In this document: piece after piece, positions 32,131-41,061 of the stretch | Layout of the letters: every line of letters begins with the position of its first letter | Position numbering within the stretch: the stretch's first letter is position 1 | Source of the DNA: Paenibacillus sp. V4I7 | GTDB taxonomy: Bacteria > Bacillota > Bacilli > Paenibacillales > NBRC-103111 | Reading direction: 5' to 3' | Assembly (NCBI RefSeq): GCF_030817275.1 | Contig: NZ_JAUSZD010000002.1 | Coordinates: 6,820,001 to 6,884,000 of the forward strand | DNA length: 64,000 nt | Position numbers and translations under genes: made by a program | Notes under the pieces: generated by a model | What the model was told of the DNA's origin: nothing | What the model saw: the letters and a program-made list of their open reading frames with translations, nothing else | Database searches by the model: none

Positions 32131-32817
32131 ATGTGTACAAATCCAAATATTGTGGAAGTGGCTTCACTGATAGGCGAACCATCACGTATCACGATTCTGC
32201 TGAATCTTCTCGGCGGCAAGTCGCTGCCCGCAAGCGAACTCGCGCGATTCGCGCGCATTACGCCTCAGACAGCAAGTTCCCACCTATCGAAGATGGTGGA
32301 AGGCGGTCTGCTCGTCCATGAGTCGTATGGACGGCACAAGTACTACCGGCTGGCAAGCGCCGAGGTGGCCTACGCCCTGGAGGCGCTGCAAACGATCGCC
32401 TCCCCGAAGCCGATTCGCTCACTCCGCGAATCGGATCAACTAAGGGCGCTTCGATATGCGCGCACCTGCTATGATCACATAGCCGGCCAGATTGGCGTAG
32501 CCCTAACGGACCGGCTTCTTGAGTTAGGCCTGCTGCAGGAGGCAGGCAAGGATTTCATCCTCAGCCCAGCGGGTAAGCAGCGGCTGGAGCGATTCGGCGT
32601 CGAGGTCGAGGAAGACCGCAAACGCAGGCGCCATTATGCGCGGCAATGCCTCGACTGGAGCGAGCGCCGCCATCATATCTCGGGTACGCTTGGCGCTGCG
32701 CTCACACGCCGGCTGTTCGAACTTCACTGGATTGAACGGCTGCCCGATAGTCGGGCTGTGCGCATCACCCCTGAAGGTCTGTTAGGACTTCGCGATGAAT
32801 TCGGTGTCGTGCTGTGA
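32131..32817 (+). CDS. ArsR-family winged-helix regulator with long C-terminal domain
   Basis: 228 residues from the ATG at 32131, nine bases after GGAGG. The ArsR winged helix is at about 5-85 (SLIGEPSRITILLNLLGGKS; ARITPQTASSHLSKMVEGGL; YGRHKYYRLA). The C-terminal half (about 90-228) is not metal-site-like and shows two weakly similar segments (LRYARTCYDHIAGQIGVALT and RQCLDWSERRHHISGTLGAAL), suggesting a duplicated ligand domain. No Cys pair for arsenic is seen. It probably regulates the divergent EamA exporter. The coding region has several perfect inverted repeats (32313-32333, 32410-32434, 32742-32756). Confidence 0.85.
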   Translation: MCTNPNIVEVASLIGEPSRITILLNLLGGKSLPASELARFARITPQTASSHLSKMVEGGLLVHESYGRHKYYRLASAEVAYALEALQTIASPKPIRSLRESDQLRALRYARTCYDHIAGQIGVALTDRLLELGLLQEAGKDFILSPAGKQRLERFGVEVEEDRKRRRHYARQCLDWSERRHHISGTLGAALTRRLFELHWIERLPDSRAVRITPEGLLGLRDEFGVVL

Positions 32818-32914
32818 CTCCTGACGAATACATAAATTTCAGGAACCACACCAACCACCAGCCACATATATTGGTGTAGCCTATTTCTGGCAAAAAACTC
32901 TAAGGAGATCATCC

Positions 32915-33310
32915 ATGAATTATCCTCCTACCTATTACACATCTCCCTATTCACCCTATGATCGTTACCCTATTCCTGCTGCTTACTATCCTGTTTACTG
33001 GGCTTGGCATCGTGATTTTCCTCCTGTCGATACGAAAATACTCTCACATTCGCTTGCATCCTCTCAAAAACTTCTTAGAGACGCCTCTCTCTTACTCCAA
33101 AAGCTAGCTGACCCAACTATAGCCCGCCAATTGATGACCAATGCCCAGAGCGGCAATCAGAAAGAAGTGGATCGGATCGTCCACACTTTCGGCACTGAGT
33201 CCATCATCTTGACCAGTTATTCACCTAGCTCTGTTCGTTTCACCATCGATCCTCGTGTCACGGAGAAACCGTGCTGTGAAATTGTATTGTCGCTTAAATG
33301 GGGCGAATGA
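32915..33310 (+). CDS. Hypothetical Tyr/Pro-rich protein, possibly spore-associated
   Basis: 131 residues with AAGGAG nine bases before the ATG. The first 35 residues are rich in Tyr and Pro (MNYPPTYYTSPYSPYDRYP), as in many spore coat proteins. The rest (about 40-131) is a compact domain with two amphipathic helices (SSQKLLRDASLLLQKLAD and ARQLMTNAQSGNQKEVDRIV) and a beta hairpin ending in CCEIVLSLKWGE. I do not recognise a family. It is monocistronic. A spore-surface role is only a guess from composition. Confidence 0.68.
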   Translation: MNYPPTYYTSPYSPYDRYPIPAAYYPVYWAWHRDFPPVDTKILSHSLASSQKLLRDASLLLQKLADPTIARQLMTNAQSGNQKEVDRIVHTFGTESIILTSYSPSSVRFTIDPRVTEKPCCEIVLSLKWGE

Positions 33311-33318
33311 CAAAACTA

Positions 33319-33360
33319 AGAGCAATCTAAACCAACTTATTCGTTGGCTTGGATTGCTCT
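33319..33360. terminator. Terminator-like stem between convergent genes
   Basis: AGAGCAATC pairs with GATTGCTCT, with an inner CCAAC/GTTGG stem; no long T run, so it may act as a weak two-way terminator. Confidence 0.55.
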
Positions 33361-33369
33361 GCATAGTTC

Positions 33370-34164
33370 TTATCGGACGTCCGCTGCATTTAAGAATGGC
33401 CATACCTTCCCCAGCCAACCAGCTAGAATGACTAGCATAGTCCAATAAAAGATATAGTAAACATCTAACATCGAATAGGAAGATACGTAATAATAAGTTC
33501 GTTTTTTTTGCGCTGAAAAACGTTTCGCTTCCATTGCCACAGCCGTCCGGTGAGCGCGGCGAATACTCTGAGCAAGCAGCGGAATGGCATACATCCGCAG
33601 CGTCGTATACCAACCGGTGATGGGATTACGCTTCTTCTTCCCCCGCACCTTCAGCGCATAGCGAAGAGTTTGGAACTCTTCGAGCATGAGCGGCAGCATG
33701 CGCATCGCAGCGAGGAAGCTGTAGGCGTATTTCGGCGCGACTCTCCACTGCTGCATCATGGCATAGAACAGCGCAACCGGCCGTGTGGTCAAGCTGAACA
33801 GCAGCCCGACCGCGGCAACCTGAAGGCCTCGAAAGCCCAGATGGATGCCGCGATAGAAGCTTTCTTCGGTGATTCGGATGAAGCCCAGCTGGTACCACAG
33901 CGTTTCTCCGCTGCCGAACATCATCATCCCCGTGGAAGAGGATAGGAAGATAAGCAGGAACGGTGAAGCATACAACAGCAGGCGCTTCATTGGATGGCCT
34001 GAGAACAAGAATAGCGGCACCAGTGCGCCCAAGGTCAAATACATCATGGCATTCAGATTATGCGTGAACACGACAACAATAAACAGAAGGATGGACAGGA
34101 TAAGCTTCACACCCGGATTCACCCGGTGCAGCCAGGTTTCACGATACGTGAATGTTATTTGCAT
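33370..34164 (-). CDS. ykoC: ECF transporter transmembrane (T) component
   Basis: 264 residues from the ATG at 34164 (MQITFTYRETWLHRVNPGVKL), 11 bases after AAGGAG and overlapping the ATPase gene by ten bases. About five membrane helices (ILLFIVVVFTHNLNAMMY and others) are present. The two short Ala-Arg-Gly-like coupling motifs of EcfT are seen as MRMLPLMLEE and QSIRRAHRTAVAMEAKRF. It couples the ATPases to the substrate-binding component in thiamine/HMP uptake. A nine-base perfect inverted repeat (33662-33682) lies within the gene. Confidence 0.88.
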   Translation of the reverse strand: MQITFTYRETWLHRVNPGVKLILSILLFIVVVFTHNLNAMMYLTLGALVPLFLFSGHPMKRLLLYASPFLLIFLSSSTGMMMFGSGETLWYQLGFIRITEESFYRGIHLGFRGLQVAAVGLLFSLTTRPVALFYAMMQQWRVAPKYAYSFLAAMRMLPLMLEEFQTLRYALKVRGKKKRNPITGWYTTLRMYAIPLLAQSIRRAHRTAVAMEAKRFSAQKKRTYYYVSSYSMLDVYYIFYWTMLVILAGWLGKVWPFLNAADVR

Positions 34165-35654
34165 AGCAGCGGAGCTCCTTCCGGAGCATGTGCGGCGGAG
34201 GCCGGCAGCTTCCCAGCTGGCCATTCCTCCACATATCCTGCTTCAACCTGCCAAACGCGAGTGGCGCAGCGTTTCACAATCTCCGGATCGTGCGTAACCA
34301 TCACGATCACAGTTCCGCTCGCTCGCAGCCGCTCCAGCTGCTGCAAGATATGCAGCGTACCGCGCGCATCGAGCCCGAAGGTGGGCTCATCCAGCAGCAG
34401 AATGCGGGGGCCGCGCACCATCGCGGATGCCACGCTTAAGCGTCGCTTCTGGCCCATCGACAACTGAAAGGGATGCCTCTTGCGCAGCGCGAGCAGGTCG
34501 TATTCCCTAAGCAGCAGTTCTATAGCCGCCCACTGCACCTCCTGCCCCTGCTCCGCCTCCGGCAAGGAGTAGGCAAGCTCTTCCTCCACCGAATTCGTGA
34601 CGAATTGGAATTCGGGGTTCTGGAACACAAAGCCGACTTGCTCCGCAAGCTGCTCGACTTTGCTGCCCTTAACCCCCTCGATCCAGCAGCTGCCGTGGGT
34701 CGGAATGAGCCGCATGATCGCTAGCAGCAGCGAACTTTTGCCAGCGCCGTTGGCACCGACAACGGTAATCCAGTCGCCCGGATAGACGCTCAAGTTATCC
34801 ACAGAGGTCTTGATCTGCCCTCCGCGTAACCCTACAAAATCGCGAAGGGTCATGACCGGCACCGCAGTCTGAATGACGGAGGCCTTTTTGTCCTCAGTTT
34901 TGTTCCCAGACGTTAGCTCCATCCCATTATCGTCCCAAACACCAGGGTACCAGATCCCATAGTCGATCATTTGCTGTTTGTAAGCTTCGAATACCTCTTG
35001 AGGCGAGCCATCCGCAAGCAGTCCTCCATCTGGTGACATGACGATCAAGCGGTCGATGAATCCTAGGATGCCGCTTATTTTATGCTCCACGATAACCAGT
35101 GTTTTCTCAGCACTAATCCTTCGAATCGTTTCCCATACCTGCTCAGTACCTTCTTCATCCAGAAGCGCCGTAGGCTCGTCAAGGAACAGCACTTCCGGCT
35201 CTAGTGCGAGCACACTCGCAATAGCCAGCCGCTGTTTCATCCCTTGCGACAGATTCCCAATCAGGGTATGGGTATCTCTAAGTTGAAGTCCCACCAACTC
35301 CAGATAATACGCGATACGAGCAGGCATCTCCTCACGAGGGACTTGTAAATTTTCCAAGACGAAAGCAATTTCCTCATCCACATAAGGCATGCAGAACTGC
35401 GTCTCCGGATCTTGAAAGACATAGCCAGAGCTGCTTGGAGTTTGAATGTCATCTGCTTTGAGCGGAATCTCTACAATATCAGGCACAATACCGCTTAGCA
35501 CTTGAAGCAGGGTTGATTTACCGCAGCCGCTCGGCCCTAGAAGCAGTACCTTCTCTCCAAGCTCAATCGAAAAGGAAACCCCCTGAAATAACAGGGGGGC
35601 GTCTTCTCCAGGATATTTTAACCTTAAATTCGTAACGCTCATTCCTTCGCTCAT
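34155..35654 (-). CDS. ykoD: ECF transporter fused double ATPase
   Basis: 499 residues from the ATG at 35654, four bases after the ykoE stop. It contains two ABC ATPase domains. The first has Walker A LLGPSGCGKSTLL, signature LSQGMKQRLAIA and Walker B EVLFLDEPTALLD. The second has Walker A VVGANGAGKSSLL, signature LSMGQKRRLSVA and Walker B ILLLDEPTFGLD. It powers uptake through the T and S components. The YkoD-type fusion is characteristic of the thiamine/hydroxymethylpyrimidine ECF system. The 3' half has several 6-7 base hairpins. Confidence 0.93.
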   Translation of the reverse strand: MSEGMSVTNLRLKYPGEDAPLLFQGVSFSIELGEKVLLLGPSGCGKSTLLQVLSGIVPDIVEIPLKADDIQTPSSSGYVFQDPETQFCMPYVDEEIAFVLENLQVPREEMPARIAYYLELVGLQLRDTHTLIGNLSQGMKQRLAIASVLALEPEVLFLDEPTALLDEEGTEQVWETIRRISAEKTLVIVEHKISGILGFIDRLIVMSPDGGLLADGSPQEVFEAYKQQMIDYGIWYPGVWDDNGMELTSGNKTEDKKASVIQTAVPVMTLRDFVGLRGGQIKTSVDNLSVYPGDWITVVGANGAGKSSLLLAIMRLIPTHGSCWIEGVKGSKVEQLAEQVGFVFQNPEFQFVTNSVEEELAYSLPEAEQGQEVQWAAIELLLREYDLLALRKRHPFQLSMGQKRRLSVASAMVRGPRILLLDEPTFGLDARGTLHILQQLERLRASGTVIVMVTHDPEIVKRCATRVWQVEAGYVEEWPAGKLPASAAHAPEGAPLLCK

Positions 35655-35658
35655 CACG

Positions 35659-36255
35659 TTACCCCAATACGTCGTAATCTTTCTTCGAAACAGGACGAAC
35701 AAGACTTAGCACACCGGTACGAGCCAATGCACCCGCTAAATAGTAAGCGAATACGCCCGCGATCAAAGCGCTGCCCAGTAGACGAAGTCCAATAAACAAA
35801 CAGTAGTTCCAGAACGTGAGTTGATCAATATAGCCATAGTAATTATCCACAACCAACGATAACCCTGCGGATGCGAATGAGGCTAGGATGGTCACGCCAA
35901 CATTTGCACGACGGTAAAGGAAAAGGGCAAAAACGAGTTCAGCACCAAGCCCCTGCAGCAACCCATATACTAGCGTTGATACACCCCAAGAGCCACCAAA
36001 AAGCGCCTCAATCGTGGCAGCCGCTACTTCAGCCAATAAGGCAACGCCGGGTTTGCGAATAACCAGAAACGCGAAGGTCGCTGCCATAAACCACATGCCA
36101 TAGCTCAATTGCTCCGCGTGAAGACCGAATGGTTTCAAAACATCGTACATCGGCCCCCATACGCGATAAATTACACCAAACACCGCTGCGATCACAATGG
36201 TGATCAAAATATCGGTCAATTTCAAACCCTTTGCTGCTGTTTCTTTTTGTGCCAT
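35659..36255 (-). CDS. ykoE: ECF substrate-binding (S) component for thiamine/HMP
   Basis: 198 residues from MAQKETAAKGLKLTDILI (ATG at 36255, downstream of AAAGGAG). Six hydrophobic helices are present with the YkoE pattern FGVIYRVWGPMYD, EALFGGSWGVSTLVYGLLQGLGAE and DNYYGYIDQLTFWNYCLF. It binds a thiamine precursor, probably hydroxymethylpyrimidine, at the membrane. It is the first gene behind a TPP riboswitch with terminator, which confirms the substrate class. Confidence 0.93.
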   Translation of the reverse strand: MAQKETAAKGLKLTDILITIVIAAVFGVIYRVWGPMYDVLKPFGLHAEQLSYGMWFMAATFAFLVIRKPGVALLAEVAAATIEALFGGSWGVSTLVYGLLQGLGAELVFALFLYRRANVGVTILASFASAGLSLVVDNYYGYIDQLTFWNYCLFIGLRLLGSALIAGVFAYYLAGALARTGVLSLVRPVSKKDYDVLG

Positions 36256-36311
36256 CTGTTTGTTCGACTCCTTTACATATATAAATGTGTAAAATGAGAT
36301 AGGCAAACACG

Positions 36312-36341
36312 AAAAAAAAGCCCACCGGGTAGCGGCAGGCA
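36312..36341 (-). terminator. Riboswitch-controlled terminator
   Basis: On the minus strand GCCTGCCG and CGGTGGGC pair (with two G-U pairs) around five bases, followed by eight T, between the TPP aptamer and ykoE. Confidence 0.85.
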
Positions 36342-36362
36342 TAAAATTAGTGCAAAAAGGCA

Positions 36363-36452
36363 CTTCATTCTCTACGCTGGCATTACCCAGATCAGATTAA
36401 CGGTCAGTGGCATGGGGCCACTATCTCAGCCTGACTTCATCAAGCACCCGTG
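36363..36452 (-). ncRNA. TPP riboswitch
   Basis: The minus strand reads ACGGGTGCTT...CTGAGATAGTGGCCCC...GACCGTTAATCTGATC...TAATGCCAGCGTAGAGAA. These are the conserved CUGAGA, the CUGAUCUGG run and the AUGCCAGCGUAG.GAA block of thiamine-pyrophosphate aptamers. The downstream terminator predicts transcription shut-off of ykoE-ykoD-ykoC when TPP is high. Confidence 0.97.
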
Positions 36453-36826
36453 TTGCTATTCATTTGGCTTAACTGTAGCGGATTGCCAACTTTTTAGCAA
36501 TCCTTTTTTTGGGGCATTCGCTCTACTTTTCAATCAAATGCTGCAAATCATGCGTCAATTCGTTCAGTTGGCGAATGCTGTCTACGATATCTCACCATTA
36601 ATCCATTTCTTCTGTGCAATTCCAATCGTTGTTCTGACACTGGAACTTCTCTCCTTTTTTCTACATCAAATGACATTTTATTACATCATTCAAGTAAAGG
36701 GATGAATAACCCTCTATTTGGAATGATAAAGAGATAATCTTCACGAAGAAATTGACTTCTAGCTAATAATGAAACTACAATACGTAGTGTTCATACTTAA
36801 AATTTATTCTAAAGGAGACATTTATA
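36453..36826. other. Gene-free region with an orphan plus-strand terminator
   Basis: The only clear signal is GGATTGC-N10-GCAATCC followed by seven T at 36480-36510 on the plus strand. No plus-strand gene ends nearby. It lies in the upstream DNA of the riboswitch transcript. Confidence 0.6.
36480..36510 (+). terminator. Orphan terminator opposite the riboswitch transcript
   Basis: Seven-base perfect stem GGATTGC/GCAATCC with a ten-base loop and a T7 tail on the plus strand. It may end a short antisense transcript across the TPP riboswitch; no such promoter was identified. Confidence 0.6.
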
Positions 36827-37558
36827 ATGGATCATTCAACTATGCAGCACGGACCTGATTTTATGGCTATTTTGCTTTACATAGGCTTGGCCATTTTTGT
36901 TTTGTCGATTATTGGCTATGTGTTGGCCGCGAAAGCGCACAAACAAAACACAAGTCGATTGAAAAAAGTAGAGAAACAGGCTCTGAAAAAAAAGCAAAAG
37001 ACCTGGCTGCTTCTCTCTCACACCCTTGTTATTATCGCGATATGCTGTGTGGGAACCTCGCTTATTCAGCAAAATTCCAGCAAATACAGTGTAGAAAAAC
37101 TGAATTTTAATGCTCCTATCCAGGTCGTGACAGATAAAGATTATGGACGAGGGCATGCTGAGGGCACACTATCCTATGAGATGAAAATCCCGACCTCTGG
37201 TACACATAGTCCACATGACTTAAAGTTCGGCTTTTATAAGGACAGACCCTCCTATGAAATGCTTGTTCATAATTTAGAGCACGGCGATATCATTATTCAC
37301 TACCGCCCTGATGCTCCTAAAGAACTGCTAGATCGACTCGACTACTTGGCGCATTTCAAGAAAGCCGGTGCTGGTGTACTAGCTGTACCGAATCCAGATG
37401 TACCTAGTGATCAGGAGGTCGTCGTAACCGCATGGACGAAAACGATGCAGCTTACGAAGTTTGACGAAGCAAGTGTGGGAACGTTCATCTACCAGAACAT
37501 TGATAAAGGACCTGAACAAATTCCTTCCGAAATACGTCGCGGCGGCGGTACCATGTAA
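36827..37558 (+). CDS. DUF3105-family membrane protein
   Basis: 243 residues. A short His/Met-bearing N-terminus (MDHSTMQHGPDFM), one membrane helix (about 14-33), a very basic loop (RLKKVEKQALKKKQK), a second helix (about 60-78), and a DUF3105 domain (about 90-243) with GTHSPHDLKFGFY and the conserved MLVHNLEHGDIIIHYR. AAAGGAG lies ten bases before the ATG. The domain has no settled function. The His/Met-rich start could touch copper or another metal, which is a guess. It is transcribed alone. Confidence 0.82.
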   Translation: MDHSTMQHGPDFMAILLYIGLAIFVLSIIGYVLAAKAHKQNTSRLKKVEKQALKKKQKTWLLLSHTLVIIAICCVGTSLIQQNSSKYSVEKLNFNAPIQVVTDKDYGRGHAEGTLSYEMKIPTSGTHSPHDLKFGFYKDRPSYEMLVHNLEHGDIIIHYRPDAPKELLDRLDYLAHFKKAGAGVLAVPNPDVPSDQEVVVTAWTKTMQLTKFDEASVGTFIYQNIDKGPEQIPSEIRRGGGTM

Positions 37559-37583
37559 TTGAGTTTGATAGGTTTTACTTGTA

Positions 37584-38366
37584 CTACTTTCGAATCGTTT
37601 CACGGTCGGATACTAAATCCGTTGGTACTAAGCCGGTTAGACGCCTGAATACACGGTAAAAATAAGATGGATCATTGTACCCGATGAACTCGGAGATCTC
37701 GGTCACTGACAGCGCAGAATGTCTAAGCATGTAGATCGCCGTTTTGATCCTTGTAGCATGGACGAACTCGCTGATCGTTTGACCTGTTACTTTGCGAAAA
37801 AGTACCGCAGTGTAGTTCGGAGATCGGCTTATACAAGCGGCAAGCTCGTCTTTGGTAACGTGTTCACGGTAATGGTTTTGAATGTAGCTTTTCATCTGCT
37901 CCACTAGCTGCGCAGTAGCGGTCGTTGTCGTATCTTGGTCCCACTCTCTATGGAGATAGACAAACAGCTCTTTGAGCAGCGCTTCACACAGCGTTAGGTA
38001 ATAGGATTGTTGGTCTTGCCACTGCTGATGGATAAGCCGCAAACGATCGACAATCAACTCGTATTTACCCGTTAATCGGCTAGTATAATGCGGCAGCTGG
38101 AGGAGTGGGAACAGCTCAACTGCTGCATCAGCGGTGAATTGAACCACGTACTTTTCATGGATCTGGGTCGGTACACTTCTTCCATAAAAGGGAGTTTTGC
38201 TCGGAATGAGCAGCCATTGCCCTTTCTCAGCTACCTGCTTCTTTTCATTGATCCAATACACACATCGGCCATAGGTAACGAGAACAAGCGTCCAATTGGG
38301 GCACCCGTCTAACTCTTCCTTGTACCAATTGCTGCTCTTATCATAAGTAAAGGTTATCACCTGCAT
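37584..38366 (-). CDS. AraC-family transcriptional regulator
   Basis: 260 residues from the ATG at 38366, eight bases after GAGGGG. The N-terminal cupin-like sensing part (about 1-130; WTLVLVTYGRCVYWI, KGQWLLIPSKTPFYG) is followed by an AraC double helix-turn-helix (about 160-255; TKDELAACISRSPNYTAVLF, EFIGYNDPSYFYRVFRRLTG). The sugar or other ligand is unknown. It is divergent from pyk, and the shared region has two CATACTATAGT repeats 19 bases apart that may be its site. Confidence 0.88.
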   Translation of the reverse strand: MQVITFTYDKSSNWYKEELDGCPNWTLVLVTYGRCVYWINEKKQVAEKGQWLLIPSKTPFYGRSVPTQIHEKYVVQFTADAAVELFPLLQLPHYTSRLTGKYELIVDRLRLIHQQWQDQQSYYLTLCEALLKELFVYLHREWDQDTTTTATAQLVEQMKSYIQNHYREHVTKDELAACISRSPNYTAVLFRKVTGQTISEFVHATRIKTAIYMLRHSALSVTEISEFIGYNDPSYFYRVFRRLTGLVPTDLVSDRETIRK

Positions 38367-38381
38367 AACGGCACCCCTCTG

Positions 38382-38443
38382 CATACTATAGTACATATAT
38401 CATACTATAGTTCATAGAACTTCGGCTCATTTAGGCATATAAT
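38382..38443. promoter_or_regulatory. Divergent araC/pyk control region
   Basis: CATACTATAGT at 38382-38392 and 38401-38411 forms a 19-base-period direct repeat next to the AraC gene. TATAAT (38438-38443) is the likely -10 box of pyk; no good -35 was found at standard spacing. Confidence 0.5.
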
Positions 38444-38489
38444 GAAGCCAAAATTCATTCGTTACTATTGAAAGGAAGTCCTAAACACC

Positions 38490-39902
38490 ATGCGTAAAAC
38501 AAAAATCATTTGTACCATGGGACCCGCTTGTGATTCCGTCCCTACTCTTAAAGAATTAATTCACGCGGGCATGAGCGTCGCCAGATTGAATATGGCTCAT
38601 GGCGATTTAGATGAGCATCGGGTACGCATTCAGCGCGTACGACAAGCAGCTGGGGAGCTTGGTGTCATCATCCCTATTCTGATGGATATTAAAGGTCCGG
38701 AAATCCGCATCGGTCAATTGAAAGATGCTTCCTACGATTTGCAAAGCGGCGATCACATAGTGCTCACAACTGAACAAATTATCGGCGATTCTAGCCGTGT
38801 TTCCGTCAATTACCCTGGTCTTCCGCAGGATGTTAAGCCTGGGAATCTCATTCTTATCGATGACGGCTCTATAGAGCTGCGTGTAGAAATGATTGACGGT
38901 ACCGAAGTTACTTGCAGCGTCTTGAATCAAAGTGTCTTGAAGCAGCGTAAAGGTGTTAATTTACCGGGCGTGCGTACCTCCCTGCCTGGTGTAACTGAGC
39001 GCGATGTGATGCATATTAAGTTCGGAATTGAAGAGAATATTTCCATCATCGCGATGTCTTTCGTTCGTAACGGAAACGATGTTAGAGAAGTTCGCGGGAT
39101 TTTGGAACAGCATGGCGCTGCGTTTACGCCGATTATTTCGAAGATTGAGAACGAAGAAGGCATGACGAACTTCGCTTCGATCCTTGAAGCTTCCGACGGT
39201 ATCATGGTTGCGCGGGGCGATCTAGGCGTCGAGATTCCGACGGAGGAAGTTCCGATTGCGCAGAAAGACATGATTCGCGCTTGTAATTTAGCTGGCAAGC
39301 CTGTTATTACGGCAACGCAAATGCTGGATTCCATGCAGCGCAACCCTCGCCCAACACGCGCAGAAGTGAGTGACGTGGCGAATGCGGTGCTTGATGGAAG
39401 CGACGTTGTCATGCTTTCCGGCGAGACAGCTGCAGGCAAGTATCCCATCGAGTCCGTAACGATGATGGCGACGATCGCTGAGCGCGTAGAGCAAACCATG
39501 GAGCGCAGCTCCTTGATCGACGCGCAGCTTCAGTCGAACAACGAAGTGACTGAGGTGCTGTGTCAAGCGGTTGTATCATCCGCTAACAAGCTGCACGCTG
39601 CAGCGATCTTGACGCCAACGGAGAGCGGCTTCACTGCTCGGATGATCGCGAAGTACCGCCCGGAAGCACCGATTATCGCGGTGACGTCCAATGAATCTGC
39701 GATCAACTACTTGAGCATGGTGCAGGGCGTTATCCCAATCCTTGGCGAATTCTGCGACTCCACTGACGCGATGATCCGCTCTGCCATCGGTCAAGCTGAG
39801 ACACTCGGCTACGTGAAGAAGGGTGACATCACTGTCGTCTCCGCCGGTATCCCAGTGGGGAAATCAGGAACGACTAACCTGTTGAAGGTTGAGCGGGTTT
39901 AG
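38490..39902 (+). CDS. pyk: Pyruvate kinase
   Basis: 470 residues. It starts MRKTKIICTMGPACDSVPTL and contains MDIKGPEIRIG, the catalytic Lys motif IISKIENEEGMTNF, the Mg-binding MVARGDLGVEIP, and KPVITATQMLDSM. It lacks the extra PEP-utiliser-like C-terminal domain found in many Bacillus pyruvate kinases, so it is the short form. It converts PEP and ADP to pyruvate and ATP. AAAGGAAG lies about 12 bases before the ATG. It may be a second, condition-specific isozyme, given the lone position next to an AraC regulator. Confidence 0.93.
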   Translation: MRKTKIICTMGPACDSVPTLKELIHAGMSVARLNMAHGDLDEHRVRIQRVRQAAGELGVIIPILMDIKGPEIRIGQLKDASYDLQSGDHIVLTTEQIIGDSSRVSVNYPGLPQDVKPGNLILIDDGSIELRVEMIDGTEVTCSVLNQSVLKQRKGVNLPGVRTSLPGVTERDVMHIKFGIEENISIIAMSFVRNGNDVREVRGILEQHGAAFTPIISKIENEEGMTNFASILEASDGIMVARGDLGVEIPTEEVPIAQKDMIRACNLAGKPVITATQMLDSMQRNPRPTRAEVSDVANAVLDGSDVVMLSGETAAGKYPIESVTMMATIAERVEQTMERSSLIDAQLQSNNEVTEVLCQAVVSSANKLHAAAILTPTESGFTARMIAKYRPEAPIIAVTSNESAINYLSMVQGVIPILGEFCDSTDAMIRSAIGQAETLGYVKKGDITVVSAGIPVGKSGTTNLLKVERV

Positions 39903-39946
39903 ACCGTCTGCTGTGTCCTTCACCAGACTTATACGAAATGTTCAGC

Positions 39947-39972
39947 AAAGACACCTCTGGGTGTCTTTTTTT
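39947..39972 (+). terminator. pyk terminator
   Basis: AAAGACACC-TCT-GGGTGTCTTT followed by T residues. Confidence 0.9.
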
Positions 39973-40072
39973 GTTTGGTGGCTTGGGAATTTCCCTGAAT
40001 TTCGCCTAAAGTCATTACTCCCTTTTGGGGCAAACTAATCTGGCTAAATGATGATGGAATAACGGAGGCCCC

Positions 40073-41020
40073 ATGATTATCCGACTTGGATTCGTGTCTA
40101 TGGCGATGGCGATTTTTAATAATACCCCTAGCTCCACCTTTACATACAAACTGTTCTCACAGCGTCCGCGTGAGGAAGCTTTGCAGCGAGCCATTGAGAT
40201 CGGACGCAAAAATCTCGAAGCGACTCAGCGGATCCTATACTATAATGCCGCTCATGGTATTCACTTATTTCGACTATCGTCGTCGCTCATTCCTCTCGCT
40301 ACTCATCCGGATGTGCAGATTGATGTGGCCACCGAATATAAAGATGAGCTTCGAAAGCTCGGCGACTTCGCGTACGCGCAGGGAATCCGCTTGAGTATGC
40401 ATCCTAATCAATTCACGCTGCTAAACGGGAGTGACTCGGTTGTGGAGGCCGCTATTAGGGACTTGTTCTATCACGCGGCGATTTTGGATGGGATGAGACT
40501 TGATGAGTCAGCTATCATCAATATCCATGTTGGCGGTATGTACGGAGATAAAGCAGCCGCCACAGAGCGGCTATTTGCTAAGATACCGGATGTGCCTGAA
40601 CATGTTATGCGGCGTCTTACTTTTGAGAATGATGACAAAACTTACACGCTAGAGGAAACGCTGGCCGTGAGCGAAAGGCTGCAGCGCCCATGCATGCTGG
40701 ATTTGCACCATGATTGGTGCAATCCATCCGCAACCTCCCCCATCGAACTACTGCCAGACATCGCTAAGACCTGGGGTGACATTCCGATGAAAATTCACGT
40801 CTCCTCGCCAAAGGATGAGAAAGAGTTCCGATCTCATTCCGACTACATTGAACCCGATCAGCTCATCCCTTTTCTGAAGAGCTGTAAGGAGGTCGGCCTC
40901 CCCCGTATCGACGTCATGATTGAAGCCAAAATGAAAGATCTAGCCTTGTTCCGGCTCGCGGAGCAGCTTGGAAAAATTCGCGGCGTGAAACGAGTGGATG
41001 GCGGCGTTTTGACGTGGTAG
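40073..41020 (+). CDS. uvsE: UV damage endonuclease
   Basis: 315 residues, UvdE family TIM barrel. It begins IIRLGFVSMAM and shows RILYYNAAHGIHLFRLSSSL, RLSMHPNQFTLLNGSD, INIHVGGMYGDK, LTFENDDKTYT and PCMLDLHHDWCNP, all with the metal-binding His, Glu and Asp. It nicks DNA 5' to UV photoproducts independent of UvrABC. GGAGG lies four bases before the ATG. It is monocistronic. Confidence 0.95.
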   Translation: MIIRLGFVSMAMAIFNNTPSSTFTYKLFSQRPREEALQRAIEIGRKNLEATQRILYYNAAHGIHLFRLSSSLIPLATHPDVQIDVATEYKDELRKLGDFAYAQGIRLSMHPNQFTLLNGSDSVVEAAIRDLFYHAAILDGMRLDESAIINIHVGGMYGDKAAATERLFAKIPDVPEHVMRRLTFENDDKTYTLEETLAVSERLQRPCMLDLHHDWCNPSATSPIELLPDIAKTWGDIPMKIHVSSPKDEKEFRSHSDYIEPDQLIPFLKSCKEVGLPRIDVMIEAKMKDLALFRLAEQLGKIRGVKRVDGGVLTW

Positions 41021-41023
41021 AAC

Positions 41024-41061
41024 AAAAAACCGTTTCTGACCAACAATCAGAAGCGGTTTTT
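41024..41061. terminator. Bidirectional terminator between uvsE and yihY
   Basis: AAAAACCGTTTCTGA and TCAGAAGCGGTTTTT pair with one mismatch around seven bases; A/T runs serve both converging genes. Confidence 0.9.

Noticed and set aside
36412..36705. 97-codon plus-strand open frame after the riboswitch
   Set aside because: It overlaps the antisense of the TPP aptamer and contains a terminator; no ribosome site.
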